In this document: positions 31,544 through 43,735 of the stretch, one piece after another
Layout: each line of letters starts with the position of its first letter
How positions within the stretch are numbered: the stretch's first letter is position 1
Assembly: GCA_963969595.1 (NCBI GenBank)
Contig: OZ018414.1
Location: forward strand, 20,567,660-20,631,659
Length of the DNA: 64,000 bases
Reading direction: 5' to 3'
DNA from: Neckera pumila
Lineage: Eukaryota > Streptophyta > Bryopsida > Hypnales > Neckeraceae
Program-made: the position numbers and the translations under genes
The notes under the pieces: generated by a model
The model's input: only the letters and a program-made list of their open reading frames with translations
Database searches by the model: none
What the model was told of the DNA's origin: nothing

Positions 31544-34500
31544 TGTGAGCTTCCAATTCGTCACTTGGGACTCATAGTGTTTTTTTTGCATAATTGTGTA
31601 ATTTAAGTCGTTAAAAGATACAAAAAGACCAAAAAAGAGTGAAAGACCAAACAAGAGTGGTTACATACCCATGTAGCATTTGGTCAATAATAGGATTTTT
31701 TCCCTAATAGATCCATAAATCCAGCTTGTAAATAGGTTAGAAACCAGAAAGTAGCAAGAATCCAAAGGTTTGAAGGTTCTTACCCAAAATAGCCTAAAAT
31801 GCCGTGCATGTGACTCTACTTGGCTAAAAGTGGTCCGAGAGAAGTCTAAATGAGTTTTAGGATAGATTTCCCCGAAGAGGTTTCAATTTCCCCATTCCAC
31901 TGTTGAAATAGTAGAAACCCCAAATATCAACCTATAGGGGTTACTTTCTCAAGTTGGGCCAGCGGAGGAATCTGCGGCTGCCAAATTGTGCTCTTGGTTT
32001 GGAAACATGCTAGGAGGTCGAAAGCGGAATCCATTCGCCAAGATTCCCTCGTATATGGAAGATTCCCTCGTATATGGAAGATTCCCTAATTGTTGATTAC
32101 TTTAAAAGAGATGGAATTTCCATCCACACTAGCGTGTGCGGGGTGAAGAATTATGAACTTGCACATCTCTTGGGAAACTCCATGAGAGGCTCCCCAAGAA
32201 GTTTCGGAATTTTTTGACGTAGGGAAATATCCCTTTTGGATCAATCGCTTAAACTGACAACGAAAAATTCATGGAAATTCCCGAGGTTGCAGTAAAATCT
32301 CACAAAAAATTAGAATATCTTCTTTTATGTTAATAATGCGCTCCAATAAGTTTCATGGCGTTCCAATAGCAGGAGGTGTCCCAATCAGCGACATTCCTTC
32401 AAATTAATTACGTGGCGAGATTTGCGTGAAGTTGACCAGCGTCCCGGGAGCGTACGAAGTCAAAATCAAGTCAACAAGGGGTCTTTTCCTACTCCCTCAG
32501 CCATTCCTAACAATCCTAGCTAGTTACTTAGTCAAAAAAGGCCAACTCCAAAATCTAGATTTTTACCCTTTTACTGGCCTTAGTTAGCACTAACGTAGGA
32601 GAGGTTTTAGACGTCGGAATAGGGGATAGGGTGACCTTTGGACTAAAAATGACCTTCTGAAGCCATTGGCGCAATCCGTTTGAAGTTCCAAGGCAAACTC
32701 CAAAAGCTACAACGTTGGACCAGCGTAAAATCCAAATGCCGTGAAAATCTTAAAGATAAGGATGAAAATTGAAGTTAATAAGGTTATCTAAGTTACTTGA
32801 AGGAGATGGGCTCCTCGGGAAACCTATAAAAGGGGGTCATTTTCCTCTCACACCACCCCCCTCTTGTTTTGGGTCCGTGGGTCCAACTTATGTTGGATTT
32901 TTTGGCGTTTTTGCCAAAGAAAATTTCTATGGTGTTTTTGAGCACTTTGTGCTCCGTTGTTGCTTAATTTTCAATTCTTGAAGGTCTTGGGGGTCCTTCT
33001 TTTTTTTGTGTGTGTAAGCTTTTGTGGTGTCTTGTGTATTATTTGGCTTTATTTTGAATCATTTTGGTCACTAATTTGTAAAGTGGAGTTGTTTGGTTGA
33101 AGTACTAACTTGAGTTTGGGAGTTCTTGAGTATTGTATTTATCCTAAAGCCACCCCCCTCCGTACCTTGGCACCACCGCTTTGGGGGGCCTTTAGTGTTT
33201 TAAGTTGTTTATTTACTAAGTCACGTGCGTTGTACTACCCATAGTTGGGTTTCCCCAAGTGGGGGTCGTTTGAGTCTTTTTCCCACATGTCTTCCATGTG
33301 TGTCTTCTCCCCTGGGACGGCGGAGCTTTGAATCCCTCCGGAGGGTTATGTCTTAAGTTTTAACTTCCCTCTTTGAATTTACCTCTAGGTGTGTGGACCC
33401 CCCTCCAAGACGGCGGAGATTTGAACCCCTGGGATTGTTACATTTAAAGTTCCCTCTTTGAAGTTGCTTGTAGACGCGTGGCCTCCCTCTTAGACGGCAA
33501 AGCTTTGACTTTTAGTCCTCTTTAGTTCTAGAATGCGTGTTAAAAACCTGCCATATAGCAAAGCTTTGGACCCACGGGTAAGGGAAATCCTAGAGTTGGT
33601 GTTAAACCCAACTCAATGGCGAAGCCTTGAACCCCCCAGTTGATTTTTTTCCAAAGTTTAGTTTCCAAGATAGCCTTGGAAACCTTCAAAGTTTAGCATC
33701 CAAAAACTTGAGAGTCACGGTAGACAAAAGCTCGTGTAGAGTTAGAATTAGTTAGACAATTGGCTTCCCCTAGGTCAAGTGTCCCCTAGGCCATTTTTCG
33801 GCACTCATTAAAATTTTCTATAAAGAGAAGAAAAAAAAAAAAAAATAGGCCAGCCCAAGCCAGCCAGCCAGTCAACCCGAGCAGCCAACCGTCCAGCAGC
33901 CGCAGGTACCCGGCCAGCCCGGCGCCCGACTAGCCCGGTCAGCCCAGCTCCGCCGGCCAGCAACTGCGCCTCCAAAATTTTGTTTTTTTTATTCTTTTCT
34001 TCAATTCCCCTTTTGGAGGAAAAACAAAGAAAGAAAAAGAAAGGCTAATTAGGAAAGGGGAGGAGGTTAAATTAGGAATTAGAATAGTAAGGGTAGAGGT
34101 TGGTTGTAGAAGTAGGAAACTATCAAAGTAAAAGTAGGAAATTAAGAAAGTAGAAGTAGGAAGTTATCAAAGTAGAAGTAGAGGTAGGACATTGTAGGAG
34201 TGTGGAAGGGGAAGACTAGGTTGGGAAGAGGAAGTCGTGTTGAAGCATAAAAGTAACTTGCAAACTCACACAATCACTCTACGCACAACTCACCCAAGCT
34301 CTCCATACACCACAAAACTAGAAACTTGGAAATTATAACCAAAGAGGAAGATGAAATAGGAGAGAAGATTAATAGTAGATAAATTAGAGGAAATACCCCC
34401 AACCATTGGTGTCCATTGAAAATGTAAGTGTAAGAGTAAAAAAGAACATGCCGTCAATGTGTAAGAAGCTAGGAGCAAAAGTCATGGTGTAAGAACTTTG

Positions 34501-34720
34501 GGAAGCAAAGTTGTTTTGTGTAAGGGAATAGTGTAGAAAGAAGGAGAAGGAAGAAGGGAAAGAAGAAAGAAACCCCGCTAAATCTATCAGTCTTCTCCAA
34601 TTCTTCTCCAAACCAAGAATCACTCAAGGAATTATGCAAACATGAAGAGAAAGGAACATGACTGAAGAGGGGAATCTCAACCATTTTATCCAAGATCTCC
34701 AATACGAGGTGGGCCACTAA
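31544..34720 (+). mobile_element. Non-coding LTR-retroelement derivative, plus orientation (limits approximate)
   Basis: Begins ATGG-TGTGAGCTTCC, matching both the minus-strand copy (23762) and a fragment near 61248. A TATA box CTATAAAAG lies at about 32824-32832, followed by a CCACCCCCC pyrimidine block that likely marks the transcribed start. At 33300-33640 five spaced GGCRRAGCYTTG motifs occur. A short A tract (about 33829-33845), a GC-rich island (33846-33973) and an AG-rich repeat tract (34020-34200, 34540-34570) follow. No gag or pol frame was found, so it resembles a LARD. The LTR 3' edge and primer-binding site were not located. Confidence 0.55.
33846..33973 (+). other. GC-rich Pro/Gln/Ala-coding-like island
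   Basis: A 128-base stretch dominated by CCAGCC/CAGCCCGG, abruptly different from the surrounding AT-rich DNA. One frame is open and would give a Pro/Gln/Ala/Arg-rich peptide continuing to a stop near 34045, but there is no clear start codon. It may be part of a leader or gag remnant, or a GC-rich minisatellite. Confidence 0.4.
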
Positions 34721-35234
34721 AAACCCCACTTTTTTTTTGTTAAATTTTTCCTAATTAGCATAATTAGAAGGGAACCGAGAGCTAGAGTGGCTTAGACTAC
34801 AATTAAGGTCAGATTTTTGTTAGATACTAGAAACTAGAGGTCTAGAGGTTTCCGAAAAGATAAAGTACGTCCAATTCCAAGTTAAAACGAGAAAGTTACA
34901 AACAGATGAAGTTTACCTAAGAACCGGATGAACCTATTTTAAATTCATCCAAAAATCTAAAAGTCTAAAATCTAAAAATTATGATTAGTCTAGAAGGGAA
35001 AAGTAAAAATAAAAATCAGCTTGAAAATCTGGGTCAATAGTAATTAGTGGATGAAGTTCTAATTACCAATTACCAACCGACCTTCATCCATTAGTAAATT
35101 AGGTCAATAAAAGTTAATTCCAAAGTAAAATAGTAAATTAGGGAGGATAAAAGCAAACTCATAAAAACAAGAGCGTAAAATCAACAAAAACCAGTAAAAA
35201 TCCAACGAAGTTTTACTGATGGGATAAATTAGAA
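34721..35234. other. Non-coding DNA, probable retroelement interior
   Basis: AT-rich. Contains an imperfect inverted repeat with GGATGAAGTTC on one side (near 35051). The sequence resumes after the inserted element at 36167, where a related perfect hairpin (36291-36331) occurs. Confidence 0.4.
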
Positions 35235-35238
35235 TTAA

Positions 35239-36162
35239 CCCCTAAAGGACCAAGGCCATTTTTCTGCCAAAAAACTCTCAAAACTGCCATTTCTAGTGCA
35301 AAGAGTAAATAAATCTGAAAATTGTTTTTTTTGCACATCCAACGGTAAGACCTTATACCTAACTAGTATGACAATGTGTGGAAAAAATTTCAGAATTTTT
35401 GACCGCATAGATTGCAAGATATCTGTGTTCAAAGTGAAAAAAACAAGATTTTCAGCACATTGCGGGACTAGATTTTTGGACTTTGAACATTTTTAACTTA
35501 AATTGTTTGCACTACAAAGCTTTGAGCTTTAAATTTTTCTAGTGGAGAATTGAGTTGAGATTCTAGGAAAAATAAATAAATTCAAAAAACCTTAGTTTTC
35601 ATTCTTAAAAAAAAAACTTAAGTAGACAATAGTACAAGATAGGAGGAAAATCTAAAATATTAATATCTTTTAGATGGAATTAAAATGCACTAATCCCAAT
35701 GGTGATATTGTTCTAGCAAGAAAAGTAAACCACATGGAACTTTTTTTTTTGAAAAATTGCAAAAATTGCATTCCAAAATGAATCCTACAAGTTATTTTTT
35801 TCAAGAAGATGCTCTAATTGCCCAAAAAACAAGATTGTCCATAACTTTCTCATAAAAAATCCAAATGAAATGAATCAAAATTTTGCAAATAGGCAAAAAT
35901 ATAATTTATGAGGAAAAAAAATTAAAAATTAAAAATTTAATTTTTTGCAAAATTTTTTTGTTGCTCACTCTCCCTTGTTTTGAGCTTATTTGGGCATAAC
36001 TTTTGTTCCCGGGCACTGATTGAAAAAAAATTGTATTCCCACAAAGCTTATCAATTTTTCTATCTTCAAAAAAAGTTTCAGAAAATCACAACAAAAATTC
36101 AGCCCATAGGTACCTGCCCGAAATTCCATTTGTCCCCCAAAGGGACAATGGTCCTTTAGGGA
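35239..36162 (+). mobile_element. TTAA/CCCCTAAAGG-family element, full-length
   Basis: A 924-bp element flanked by TTAA (35235-35238 and 36163-36166). Left end CCCCTAAAGGACCAAGGCC, right end ATGGTCCTTTAGGG. Carries AACTGCCATTTCTAGTGC, TAATCCCAATGGTGATATTG (35691-35710), TTTTTTTGTTGCTCACTC, AACTTTTGTTCCCGGGCACT and TACCTGCCCG in family order. Open frames on both strands near the left end lie inside the repeat and are not genes. Confidence 0.85.
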
Positions 36163-36166
36163 TTAA

Positions 36167-36799
36167 CCAGGTAAATTAAGGTAACTTTTTCCAGTAAAAA
36201 GTTAGGATCTTAAGTAGTTAGAGTAACTCAAATCAGATCTCGGGTAAAAATATCAAGTAAGATTGAAAGCAGAAACCTATAGGAAACCATGGATGAAGTT
36301 TGATGAACGGAGTAGCGGTCAAACTTCATCCTTGCACAACTTTTGCTAGGATTGTCCGATTCCAGTGAACTTTAGGTCCCTAGAAATGGCGTAAAATCCT
36401 CTATCACCTAAAAATACTAACATCAGACAATAGATTAGAAAGAAACCTAGGACCCTTGCGGCTCAAATAGCTAGGACACCTTAGTTGTAGGCAGTCGTAG
36501 GCTAGAATGTTTGAGGCCTTTTTGCAAGGGGATTAGATGTTTTGCTCGGAAGGCACAATGGACCAACATTTAGGCACACACTTAGGATAGGATTTCGTGA
36601 TTAGAATAAGAATATGGTTGTATACGATTATTTACCAAGGGTGGGTAAATTAGCGCCCACACATGGCAATGTAAGTGCAACAATTCTTATGATATTTGAC
36701 TACATGATAAAAATAATTAAATTGTATAGTATACAATTTTTTTGAAGCTTGTGCAATTTAGAATAAAAATTTAATAAAAATTTGAACCTAGTTTTCTAA
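36167..36799. other. Non-coding DNA continuing the retroelement interior
   Basis: Contains a perfect 13-bp inverted repeat, GGATGAAGTTTGA at 36291-36303 with its complement at 36319-36331. No gene. Confidence 0.4.
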
Positions 36800-36950
36800 A
36801 TTCATATAGACTTGAAAAGCTTTTATTCATTCTATTTCACATAAGGAAACTTAAGAAGAGTTTTAATTTGCGGGCAATTACGGAATTTCTAACCCAAAAT
36901 AAATTTTGAAGTCTTGTTTTGAACTTAATTTTCAATATTTTGGAATTTAA

Positions 36951-37004
<54 letters not shown>

Positions 37005-37434
37005 GGGTGTAGATTGTTTCCTATAACATTACAATTGTTGGAATTGAAAGTTTATAATTCTTATCAATTTAGTATTTTTAATCATATTTTATTTCTAAAT
37101 TTCAAGCATGAATATGATTTTTTTTTTTTTAAATCTAAGATGTATTCCAATATATTTTTGCAACATATTATAGATACAAATTTTGAAAGATGAAACTGAA
37201 TTATTTGGAAAAAGTTTAAAATACTTTAAAAAAAAATTCAAGCATGACAATCTTAAAGTTCGTAAAGTTTTTTTCTCTGAAATTTAGAAAGGTGTATTCT
37301 AACAAAAAAACTTTAAAATCCTATTGTTGGATTTGCTTACAAATAAATATAGATGAAGATTTTTGCTTTGCTTTGCTTTGGATACAAGTACTTTGAAGTA
37401 ATTTTAGGTCCCAAAGCACCGTGGTCTTTTGGGA
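36800..37434 (-). mobile_element. TTAA-family element, degenerate fragment
   Basis: Blocks matching the reverse-orientation subtype at 62669: TTTGCGGGCAATTACGGA near 36868, AAATAAATTTTGAAGTC near 36898, and GTGTAGATTGTTTCCTATAA near 37005. It ends in GGTCTTTTGGGA followed by TTAA (37435-37438). A long TA microsatellite (about 36968-37004) interrupts it. The left limit is unclear. Confidence 0.5.
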
Positions 37435-37438
37435 TTAA

Positions 37439-39024
37439 GCCCAATTCTCATTATTGGGCAAATTACCATAGGTGCAAATTTAGTTGGATTTCCATGAATT
37501 ATGATGTAGACATTTAAGAATGCTACCATCTTTAATCCCCAAGTACTTCAATGTCTAGTTTCTAGATGACAAACAAATTGAAATTGACACTTCTTTTCTA
37601 ATTATTGCTTGGATGAAAATCATCCTAATTTGTGGAGATACTTTATCAAGTTGCTTTTCTATCTTATGGTTGAATTTAGTGCTATTAGAGTATATATTTT
37701 TCTAAAATTACAAATGTGGAAGTATGTCAAGTTTTTGACCAAGCTAAAATTGCATTGACTTAAGTTCAAAACTGTATTTGCAAAAATGAGGACACAGATT
37801 TAAAGAGCACAAAAACTTCAAAAAATCACCATATTAAGAGAACCTCATTTCGAATACATTCCAAACAAGTCGTACTCAAAAAATGATAATGTTTTGCTGG
37901 TAATTGAATTTAGCAGGAATTTTGAAATTTTCTTTTGAAAAATTATATAAAAATCATGTTCACAATTTGGATGAATCAAACCATATGGATCTAAAATTCA
38001 AAGTCTAAAACTTTTATTTGTATGTCATTTCAAAAACATTATTCCAAATAGTATTTTATAATGACTTTTCTCAAATCGTCAATTCTTAGGAAGACTCTAG
38101 ACGTTTAGGAGGTAAGACATATGAATTTTGTTCCAATCTAAATTGCCATTCAAAAGTTACATCCAAAAACATTGAAAGTTTTTGTTTTGAAGTTGGAACA
38201 TGCCAAGCATCTCACAAAAATAACTTTTAATTAACAAAAAAAATTGCATGTTGTTTACTAGATATAAGTGTAAGTTAAAAGAAGTTTTATTTTCAAGTAG
38301 TCATAGAATCTCTTTTCAAAATATAAAATTATAGGTTTGTTTTTAACATAAATTCAATGCTTTATAAAAGTGTAAAAATTAATTACAAAATTATAGAATT
38401 GACACTTTTAAAATCTTTACACAAATTATTAACAATTTAATGTTTTTTATGATCTTCTACCTCATTTTTGTTTTAATGATTTAAAAAAAAGTGAACATGA
38501 ATCATTTTTGTTGAAGTTTTATACATATTGAAACTTATTCAAATGCAAAAAGTGTATTTCAATAGACTTTGTAGGACATGGTCATTTTTTAAGAGAAATT
38601 TTGAAAGATAGAACCTCGACGTTTGGAATAGTTGAAAAAAACTTTTTCCTTCATTATCATCGCTAAGATCATGCAATCTACATACTCAAAATTCCCAAAA
38701 AAACTCTACACATTTCCAAAGTAATTTGGTACAATTTTGTACTTCTAAATTCCAACCCCAAAAAAGTTCCTCATTTTTGCTCAATGCACTAGAAAATGGA
38801 AGTTTAGAGCACTTTTAGTGAAGCTTATGTAAGTGATATTTATTAAATCTATGCATGTAAAATAGACATAGACAAGTTGTCTCCACATAATTATTGACAA
38901 TCTATTGAAGGTTGTTGAATTTGAATTTGTTGAAACTTCAAATGTTCTTATTTTGATTTTGGTGGTGGTCTAAATGCATTTTGCATTTAGAAAGAATTTT
39001 GCAAAATGGAAGTCAAATGGCTAC
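37439..39024. other. AT-rich non-coding DNA
   Basis: No gene or recognised repeat. Confidence 0.4.
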
Positions 39025-39028
39025 CTAA

Positions 39029-39931
39029 CCCCTAAAGGACCATTGGTACTTCGGGGGACAAATGGGATTTTGGGCAAGTACCTACGGGCTAAATTTTTGT
39101 TCTAATTTTCTGAAACTTTTTTTGGAAAACGAAAAAATGCAAAGCTTTGTGGGAATATTATTTTTTTTTCAATCGGTGCCCGGGAACAAAAGTTATGTCC
39201 GAATAAGCTCAAAATAGGGGGGGGAGGGGGGAGGGGGGAGGGGGGGGCAACAAAAAATGTTTTGCAAAAATTTGAATTTAAAAAAAAAAAAAAATTCTCA
39301 TAGATTATATCTTTGTCTTTTTTATGAGAAAGTTATCGACAATCTTGTTTTTCAAGCACTTAGAGCACCTTTTTGAAAAAAATAACTTTTATGATTCATT
39401 TCCTGAATGCAATTTTACATTTTTTCAAAAAAGAGTTCCATGTGTTTTAGATTTTTGCTGAAACAATCTCACCATTGAAATTAGTGCTATTTGATTCCAT
39501 ATAAAAGATATTAATATTTTAGATTTTCCTTCTATCTTGTACCTACTTCTACTTAACAATTTTTTTAATAATGAAATTAAGTTTTTTTATTTTCCTTTTT
39601 TTGCTAGATTTTCAACTCAATTCTCTAGTATAAATATTTAAAGCTCAAAACTTTGTAGTGCAAAAATTTAAAGTTAAAAATGTTCAAAGTAAAAAAATTC
39701 AGTCCCGAAAAGTGTTGAAAAACTTGTTTTTTTCACTTCAAACACAGATATCTTGCAATATGTGCGGTCAAAAATTCTGAAAGTTTTTCCACACATATTC
39801 ATACTAGTTATTTGTAAGATCTTATAATTAGATGTGCAAAAAAAGCAATTTTCAAATTTTTTTTTTCTTTGCTAAAGAAATGGCAGTTTTGAGTATTTTT
39901 TTGCAGAAAAAACGTCTTGGTTCTTTAGAGG
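39029..39931 (-). mobile_element. TTAA-family element, reverse orientation, CTAA flanks
   Basis: A 903-bp copy closely matching the 35239 copy on the opposite strand (on the plus strand: CCCCTAAAGGACCATTGG, then GGGCAAGTACCTACGGGC). The flanks are CTAA on both sides (39025-39028, 39932-39935) instead of TTAA. A G-rich tract (39217-39247) has expanded at the position of the element's GCTGCCC block. The right end is GGTTCTTTAGAGG. Confidence 0.8.
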
Positions 39932-39935
39932 CTAA

Positions 39936-42015
39936 TATTTCTTAGATAAAAGTAGCGGAGTATAAATGACTAGCCACCTAATGCATTATAGATGAAAAGA
40001 CACATGAAAGTGGGAATAAATAAACTCAAAACTCTTGTAGTTTTTAGCTAATGGAATTTAAAAGGACAAATGTGAATGTGAATGTTAACAACAAAAGAAT
40101 CCATTTGCCTTTAAAATTTTGACAAAATAATTATATACATGTTAAAATACAATCAATTTTGGCCTAAAGGTCATTGAATCTATTAGTTTTGTAAGTACAT
40201 CTTTTAATTCAATCATATTGAATATATTTTTTCATCCCTTTAAATTACATTTTATATTTTTTCTAAATGATTCATTTCAATTCCTTTATTAAAAATAGTA
40301 GTATCCATTTTAATCCAAATATTTTTTAGAGATTGATTATTCTAATAAGATACCTGAAACTCTAAAAGTGACACAATATAATAATTAAACATAGCAAAAG
40401 TTTCTTCATAAATTTCATAGTTTCAAAATCATTGTGAGATTTAGTGTAATATAACTATAGAAATTGGAATTATTTCATAATTTATAAATTTGAAATTTTA
40501 ATTTTAAGATTTGATTTTCAATTAGTGAAGGTGCCTATGATTTACAATCGTTATATGCTCTCTTATGTGTTATGATGAAATAACTCAATAAGATAGATAG
40601 ACACTTTATCATTAATTTTTGAAACTTTCAAAGTATATATAATAATTTTGATATTATGCTTTGCATGAAGTAAAATGGTTTAATGAAGTGAAGGTAAAGA
40701 ATAAACAAGGTTTTTGTTTCCTCTTGTACTACCATAACAGTCAATTGTAGATTGTAGACTTTGCAGATTTTGGAGATTGAAAATTCCCATATAGATATTG
40801 GAGTTTAGAAGAATCATTGATAAAATTGATTTGAGAAGAATCATTGATGTAGTTTTATATATTTGTCCTATCATAAAAATGATGCATGTAGATCAACAAC
40901 TCGAATGGAATATAGGACACAATGTGTGTAGTATATGAGTGTTGTTAGGACAAGCTACAATAGTTATGAAATGGATACTTTTGCAAAGCGATAGAGCACA
41001 AACACATGATGTAGTTTGAATGCATCATGGAAGCATCATCTATGCAATAATATACAACAAAGCTTTCAAAATAATCGTGTAGGAAATGAAAAGACAGACA
41101 AAAATTGGCGCCAGTTATAGAATTTAGTCATGTAGCTTCAAAATTTCATGACTCTAGTTACGTTGCCTTGCACAAAAATATGAAAATTCTGTGCCCATTG
41201 GTTCTAAACTTCATAAACGAAACCTTTGTATTTCCATACAAAATCAGCTCTAACCTAAAGATAGTTAATGGAATTAACATGTAATACATTAAAGGTTTGA
41301 CTTTTTGCTCTCTTGTCAAATTAATCACATCAAATGGGTGTGGGAACAAAAGGGGGCGACAATATTTTTGTCCCCCCATTGTATTGTATATTGTAATGAT
41401 TTGAAATTTTGAAAGAAATTGCACTTATTGTGATTTTGTAATGTGTTTTAGTCAAGAAAATTCATATCATTTATGTAATGTGCTAAAAAACTCTCAAAAT
41501 TTTATGCAAAATCTAAGTTTGCATGACAAACTTTAAGTTGAAATCTTGATCTATATTTGAAAAGTTGATAGGATAGGCTTTTGCAATGTTGTATCAGAGT
41601 ACTCTAATATCCCAATATTCTAATACATATTTAACTTGTAATTGCAATAAAATTAAGGAATTTTCAAGAATTTTATAGCAAAATAAAACTAGATTTGGTA
41701 AGCATAGTTTTTCTACAGAGGTCAAATTCAATTGCTGAATCATCTTTGATGCCAAAATGACATAGGCAATAATACTCTTAAAAAAGTTTCAAATAATGAC
41801 AATAATCACTTAACATTTAAAACCTTATAGATTTTTCAAAAATTATTTAAATTATGACTTATGATTTACTATTCATCTACTATAAAAAAAAAATTCAACT
41901 CGATTCTTTTAAATCCTAAATCGAGCATGTTAAAATTATGAAACCTCAAAAATAATAGGATTAGTTACAAAGTTTGTCCTGTGTTTGTGAACAAGCGTCA
42001 AAAGAAGGTTTAATA
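39936..42015. other. AT-rich non-coding DNA
   Basis: No supported gene. Short open frames on the minus strand at 40680-40874 and 41158-41424 lack recognisable features. Confidence 0.4.
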
Positions 42016-42380
42016 AAGAATAGTACAAAATAAACACGGCACCAAACTCCATCAGACTTGAGTTTTGGTGCTCTAGCAAGTTTCATCTTGTGTTTTTCCC
42101 AAACTCCGCCTTCTAGTCCCGCCTTGCACACACTTTACAATTAACTCTAATAACTACTCCATACTAAACTTCATAATTCTCTATAGTACAAAAGTAGTTG
42201 TTTTCCTTGCTATCTAAATATGAGTGATTAATTTCTACATAGTAGAGTTAATCATAAAGTGTGTCCAATGAGGAACTAGGAGTGGAGCCGTAGTTTGAGA
42301 AAAATCCAAGACAAAACTCCTTGAAGCACCAAAGCGGGTCTAATTGAATTTGAATATTGTGTGTCTTTTGAACTATTCTT
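42016..42380. mobile_element. Fold-back MITE, 365 bp
   Basis: Long terminal inverted repeats of roughly 110 bp. Left start AAGAATAGTACAAAA, right end the complement of AAGAATAGTTCAAAA. Shared inner blocks include GAGTTTTGGTGC, CACACTTTACAATTAACTCT and CAAACTCCG/CAAACTACG. No ORF. It abuts the TTAACCCCTAAA end of another element at 42383. Confidence 0.75.
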
Positions 42381-42386
42381 AGTTAA

Positions 42387-42951
42387 CCCCTAAATGCCCA
42401 AACAACCGTATTTGGTTGCTCTGAAATTTCAAGCTCGTTTTGGTATAGGCAATTCAATTCCTTTGACCATTTAAAAAATATGGGCAGTTTTGAAGGTTAA
42501 CTATTGAGAACTTTTGTTTTTAAGTGAAAAAATTAAATATTTGATTTTTAAGAGGTCCTAAAAGGCATATACGTCTTATTGTAGAAGTGTAAAAGACATA
42601 TATGTAGTGTGGAAATGCAGTTACTGCATCTTTTGATCACATTGTTACATTGTGAGAGAATGTCAATTTTCAAGAAAAAGTGGCAAGATTTCCAAAGGGG
42701 GTACATGTGGCATTGTGCCATTCATTGTTTAGCTTTTGCAAGGAATACAGAAGTAAAAAATGCCCAATAAGGATGAACGCTAAAATGAATGAATCTTGAG
42801 TAAAACCCAGATAAAAGTAATCCATCGAAACCAAACCATAACACAGACGAAGTTAAAATGAATCAGGAATTGAAACACTTGCCAAGCAAAGAGTATCCAT
42901 AAGAGAAAATGAACAAGTGAGTTTACTCTCACTCAAACGTAGCAGAAGAGT
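42387..42951. mobile_element. TTAA-family element, left end only
   Basis: CCCCTAAATGCCCAAACAACC directly follows TTAA at 42383-42386. The interior does not match the full copies well and no right end was found, so the extent is uncertain. Confidence 0.4.
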
Positions 42952-43199
42952 CTAAACCCTGAACCTCCAACGTTCAGACTCCTCAGGAATTAAAGAATGC
43001 AAATAAGCGCGTGAACTTCTTACAGGAAAATTAATTGGCATCGAGAAACGCTCCAAAGAATGTAAACATAAATTGCATTGAAGTTGATCTCTGAAGCGTC
43101 CAACAATCTCCATTAGGAAAAAAATGAGCCCTGGAAGGGGCTCCTTCGTAGTGTAAGCTTCCCCTCCAGGGAACTCAAGGGAACTCAACAGTGATTTAC
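42952..43199 (-). other. Possible gene-fragment region, low confidence
   Basis: A 78-codon minus-strand frame (stop at 42952) lies in a slightly less AT-rich patch. The peptide has no recognised motif. It may be the remnant of an exon or chance. Confidence 0.15.
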
Positions 43200-43364
43200 A
43201 ATTAAAAAATATTTAAAAAATATTTAAAAATTTAAAAATTAACAAAATTAACAAAATATTAATAAAAAATAAAAAATAAAAAATAATAAAATAATAAAAA
43301 TAATAAAATAATAAAATTTATAATGATTGCAATCTGACATGGCATGAGTGGTGCCATGTCAGAT
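43200..43364. repeat. A/T-only simple repeat ending in a perfect hairpin
   Basis: About 120 bases consisting almost only of A and T in AAAATATTT and AATAATAAA units. They are followed by a perfect 13-bp inverted repeat, ATCTGACATGGCA at 43332-43344 with its complement at 43352-43364 and a 7-base loop. Confidence 0.8.
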
Positions 43365-43735
43365 CTGAAAATTCTGTAATTTTGAATTTATTTTAATCAA
43401 ATGTTTTTTTAATGTTTTTTAAGCAATTCAGTTGCATTGTTCCGCACCGTTCCACGCCTGCAGTTCGTTGTCGCAAAACAAAAAAAAACAAAAACAAAAA
43501 AAAAAATCGGCTTGCGTTCCTTGCGTTCTCAAGTCTCACGACCTCTTACATGGTTCATCTTTTTCCTAATGTGATATTGAAGTTGACCTCTGATAATCCG
43601 ATATAGACTTCCAACGAAGAATTTAGTTGTCACTTGGAATCAATGAATCAGAAACCTTCCTCCAGATGCTTCTCTAAGTAACAACATTAACATGAACACA
43701 AACTATATTCGTTCCTCTGCTTCCTCAGTAAAATC

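Noticed and set aside
35235..35496. Opposing frames of about 65 codons
   Set aside because: They fall inside a TTAA-family element and are not shared with protein-like constraint.
41588..41604. TGTATCAGAGTACT resembling an initiator-tRNA primer-binding site
   Set aside because: One base short of the usual motif, with no LTR edge or gag frame next to it.
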